A stretch of DNA of 64,000 nt from Nocardioides conyzicola (lineage in GTDB: Bacteria; Actinomycetota; Actinomycetes; Propionibacteriales; Nocardioidaceae), in the NCBI RefSeq assembly GCF_039543825.1, contig NZ_BAABKM010000002.1, positions 2,981,424 through 3,045,423 of the forward strand, written 5' to 3'. This document shows positions 62,989-64,000 of this stretch, piece by piece. The notes below the pieces were generated by a model. It saw only the letters and a list, made by a program, of their open reading frames with translations. It ran no database searches and had not been told where the DNA came from. Made by a program: the position numbers and the translations under genes. Positions within the stretch are counted from its first letter, which is position 1. Each line of letters opens with the position of its first letter.

Positions 62989-63471
62989 TCACGCTAGTGG
63001 GTGTCCGGGCTGCTCCAGCCGATACGTCACGAAGTCGATGTCCTGCGGTCCGGGTCGCGTCCTGTCGGTCGGCACCCATCCGCGTCGCTCGTAGAAGGTG
63101 ATGGCGCGACGGTTGCCCGCCCACACCTCCAGGACCCCGGCACGATCGTTGCCGCGCTCGCGGTCGAACACGTCGTGGAGTCGTCCGCCGATCCCTCGGC
63201 CGTAGAGGTCCGGCAGCACGTACAACGCAGTCAGCTCCAGCGCGGCTTCGGGACCGGGCAGCCGGTGCGCGGAAATGAAGGCAACGACCGACCCCGCTCT
63301 CTCGCTCAGGTAGGTCGTCCGGTCCGGCTGCGCGACCAGGTGCACCCACATGGCCTCCCGGTCGTCCTCGGCGGGCGGCTCGCCGTAGTAGTCCGCACGG
63401 GACTGGCGATGCACCTGAGCGATCTGCCCAGCGTCCGCCGGCGTCGCCGGTCGCAGGGAGATGTCGGCCAC
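62989..63471 (-). CDS. GNAT family N-acetyltransferase
   Basis: 160 aa. The acetyl-CoA fold is evident: ISLRPATPADAGQIAQVHRQS at the start, ELTALYVLPDLYGRGIGGRLHDV with the pyrophosphate-binding R/Q-x-x-G-x-G/A motif, and VWAGNRRAITFYERRGW near the end. Acetylates an unknown amine. It ends 4 nt before the lysoplasmalogenase start on the same strand, though that gene also seems to have its own leaderless promoter. Confidence 0.92.
   Translation of the reverse strand: MADISLRPATPADAGQIAQVHRQSRADYYGEPPAEDDREAMWVHLVAQPDRTTYLSERAGSVVAFISAHRLPGPEAALELTALYVLPDLYGRGIGGRLHDVFDRERGNDRAGVLEVWAGNRRAITFYERRGWVPTDRTRPGPQDIDFVTYRLEQPGHPLA
62991..62996 (-). promoter_or_regulatory. -10 box of leaderless lysoplasmalogenase gene
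   Basis: TAGCGT on the minus strand, 6-nt spacer to GTG 62984, lying inside the 3' end of the GNAT gene. Confidence 0.45.
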
Positions 63472-63547
63472 GAGGTGAGCAAACCACGTCCTTCGGGCGA
63501 GGTCGCGGCGCGGGTTCAGCCCCGCCGGCGGTGTCGGCGGGGTCGGG

Positions 63548-64000
63548 TCAGCGGATATGTCGCCCGGACGGGCTGGTCCAGACGAACGTGGTGGGTCCGG
63601 TGCGGGTGTAGCTCCAGCCGCTGTGGGTCTTGAGGCGGTGGTGGCCTCGGCACAGGGGCGCGAGGTTGGCGGTCGTGGTGGGGCCGAGGGGCCAGGGGAT
63701 GATGTGGTCGAGGTCGCAGTTGCGTGATGGTCGGGTGCAGGCGGGGAAGACGCAGGTGGGGTTGAGCAGGATGGCTTGCTCGTGCTGGGCTGGCGTCGGC
63801 GTGTAGCCGCAGGTGGTGAGGTCGGCGGCGAGGTCGATGACCGGCTTGAGGGTGACGTGGGCGCCGGGGAGGCTGCACCATTCGATGAGTTCGTCGGTGG
63901 TGACGATCGAGCGGGTGTTGTCGACGTCGACGAGGTCGTGGGCGTCGGGCCGGGTGTGGGCGTGGAGCACGATCTCGGTCGGGTTGTCGGTGCTGCCGAG
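63548..64000 (-). CDS. DUF222/HNH endonuclease domain protein (C-terminal part, runs off window)
   Basis: At least 150 aa are present and the frame stays open to the window end, so the start lies outside. The HNH site is complete: CVFPACTRPSRNCDLDHIIPWPLGPTTTANLAPLCRGHHRLKTHSGW, with zinc-binding Cys/His and the catalytic His in DLDHI. The missing N-terminal part is expected to be the DUF222 domain, the usual partner in actinobacteria, where many paralogues per genome occur near mobile elements. Whether they cleave DNA in the cell is unsettled. Confidence 0.92.
   Translation of the reverse strand, partial: LGSTDNPTEIVLHAHTRPDAHDLVDVDNTRSIVTTDELIEWCSLPGAHVTLKPVIDLAADLTTCGYTPTPAQHEQAILLNPTCVFPACTRPSRNCDLDHIIPWPLGPTTTANLAPLCRGHHRLKTHSGWSYTRTGPTTFVWTSPSGRHIR

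Overview
The window is very GC-rich actinobacterial chromosome. Gene content (RNase J, two succinate dehydrogenases, MutA/MutB/MeaB, DUF222-HNH endonuclease, many leaderless-type promoters) and strong G/C bias at third codon positions point to the Nocardioidaceae (Nocardioides-like). This is inference; no rRNA or tRNA gene is visible to anchor taxonomy.

Layout. 0-12 kb: RNase J, small enzymes (DHFR-like, VOC, aldo/keto reductase), a lipoprotein hydrolase, a DEAH/SNF2-type helicase, two small helical proteins, a TetR-controlled MFS efflux/NADP-reductase locus and a glycosyltransferase. 12-22.5 kb: an accessory island, visibly richer in A/T, with small phage-like ORFs, long gene-free gaps, a dead tyrosine-recombinase fragment, and two defence-type loci: (i) a translationally coupled operon of a PNP-fold nucleosidase, a STAND/NACHT-like P-loop ATPase with a helical-repeat C-terminus and a short CCA-enzyme-like nucleotidyltransferase; (ii) an OLD-family ATPase/TOPRIM nuclease divergent from a pair of coiled-coil membrane proteins. 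The three-gene PNP-STAND-nucleotidyltransferase operon is the best candidate for an undescribed system.

22.5-43.3 kb: ROK repressor and secreted GH3 glycosidase; sdhCAB; glycosyltransferase; a second SDH (membrane subunit-A-B); mutA-mutB-meaB; a secreted ScyD-like protein; an M20 amidohydrolase. Together MutAB/MeaB and SDH form a propionate-to-succinyl-CoA-to-fumarate route.

43.4-62 kb: a nucleoside uptake and salvage block. A BMP lipoprotein, ABC ATPase and two permeases import nucleosides; cytidine deaminase, adenosine deaminase and thymidine phosphorylase process them; DeoC, two aldehyde dehydrogenase-like proteins and a phosphohexomutase/phosphopentomutase-type enzyme handle the sugar phosphate. 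A cytochrome P450 is embedded, with overlapping reading frames, between cdd and deoA. The right end holds a SRPBCC protein, a YhhN lysoplasmalogenase, a GNAT enzyme and the C-terminal part of a DUF222-HNH endonuclease that runs off the window.

Regulatory signals seen directly: strong terminator hairpins at 26971-27010 and 44590-44638, a multi-palindrome TetR operator at 10162-10229, a ribosome-site-masking hairpin at 12328-12351, a 21-bp repeat cluster at 51371-51500, and at least fifteen TANNNT boxes 6-7 nt upstream of start codons, which implies widespread leaderless mRNAs.
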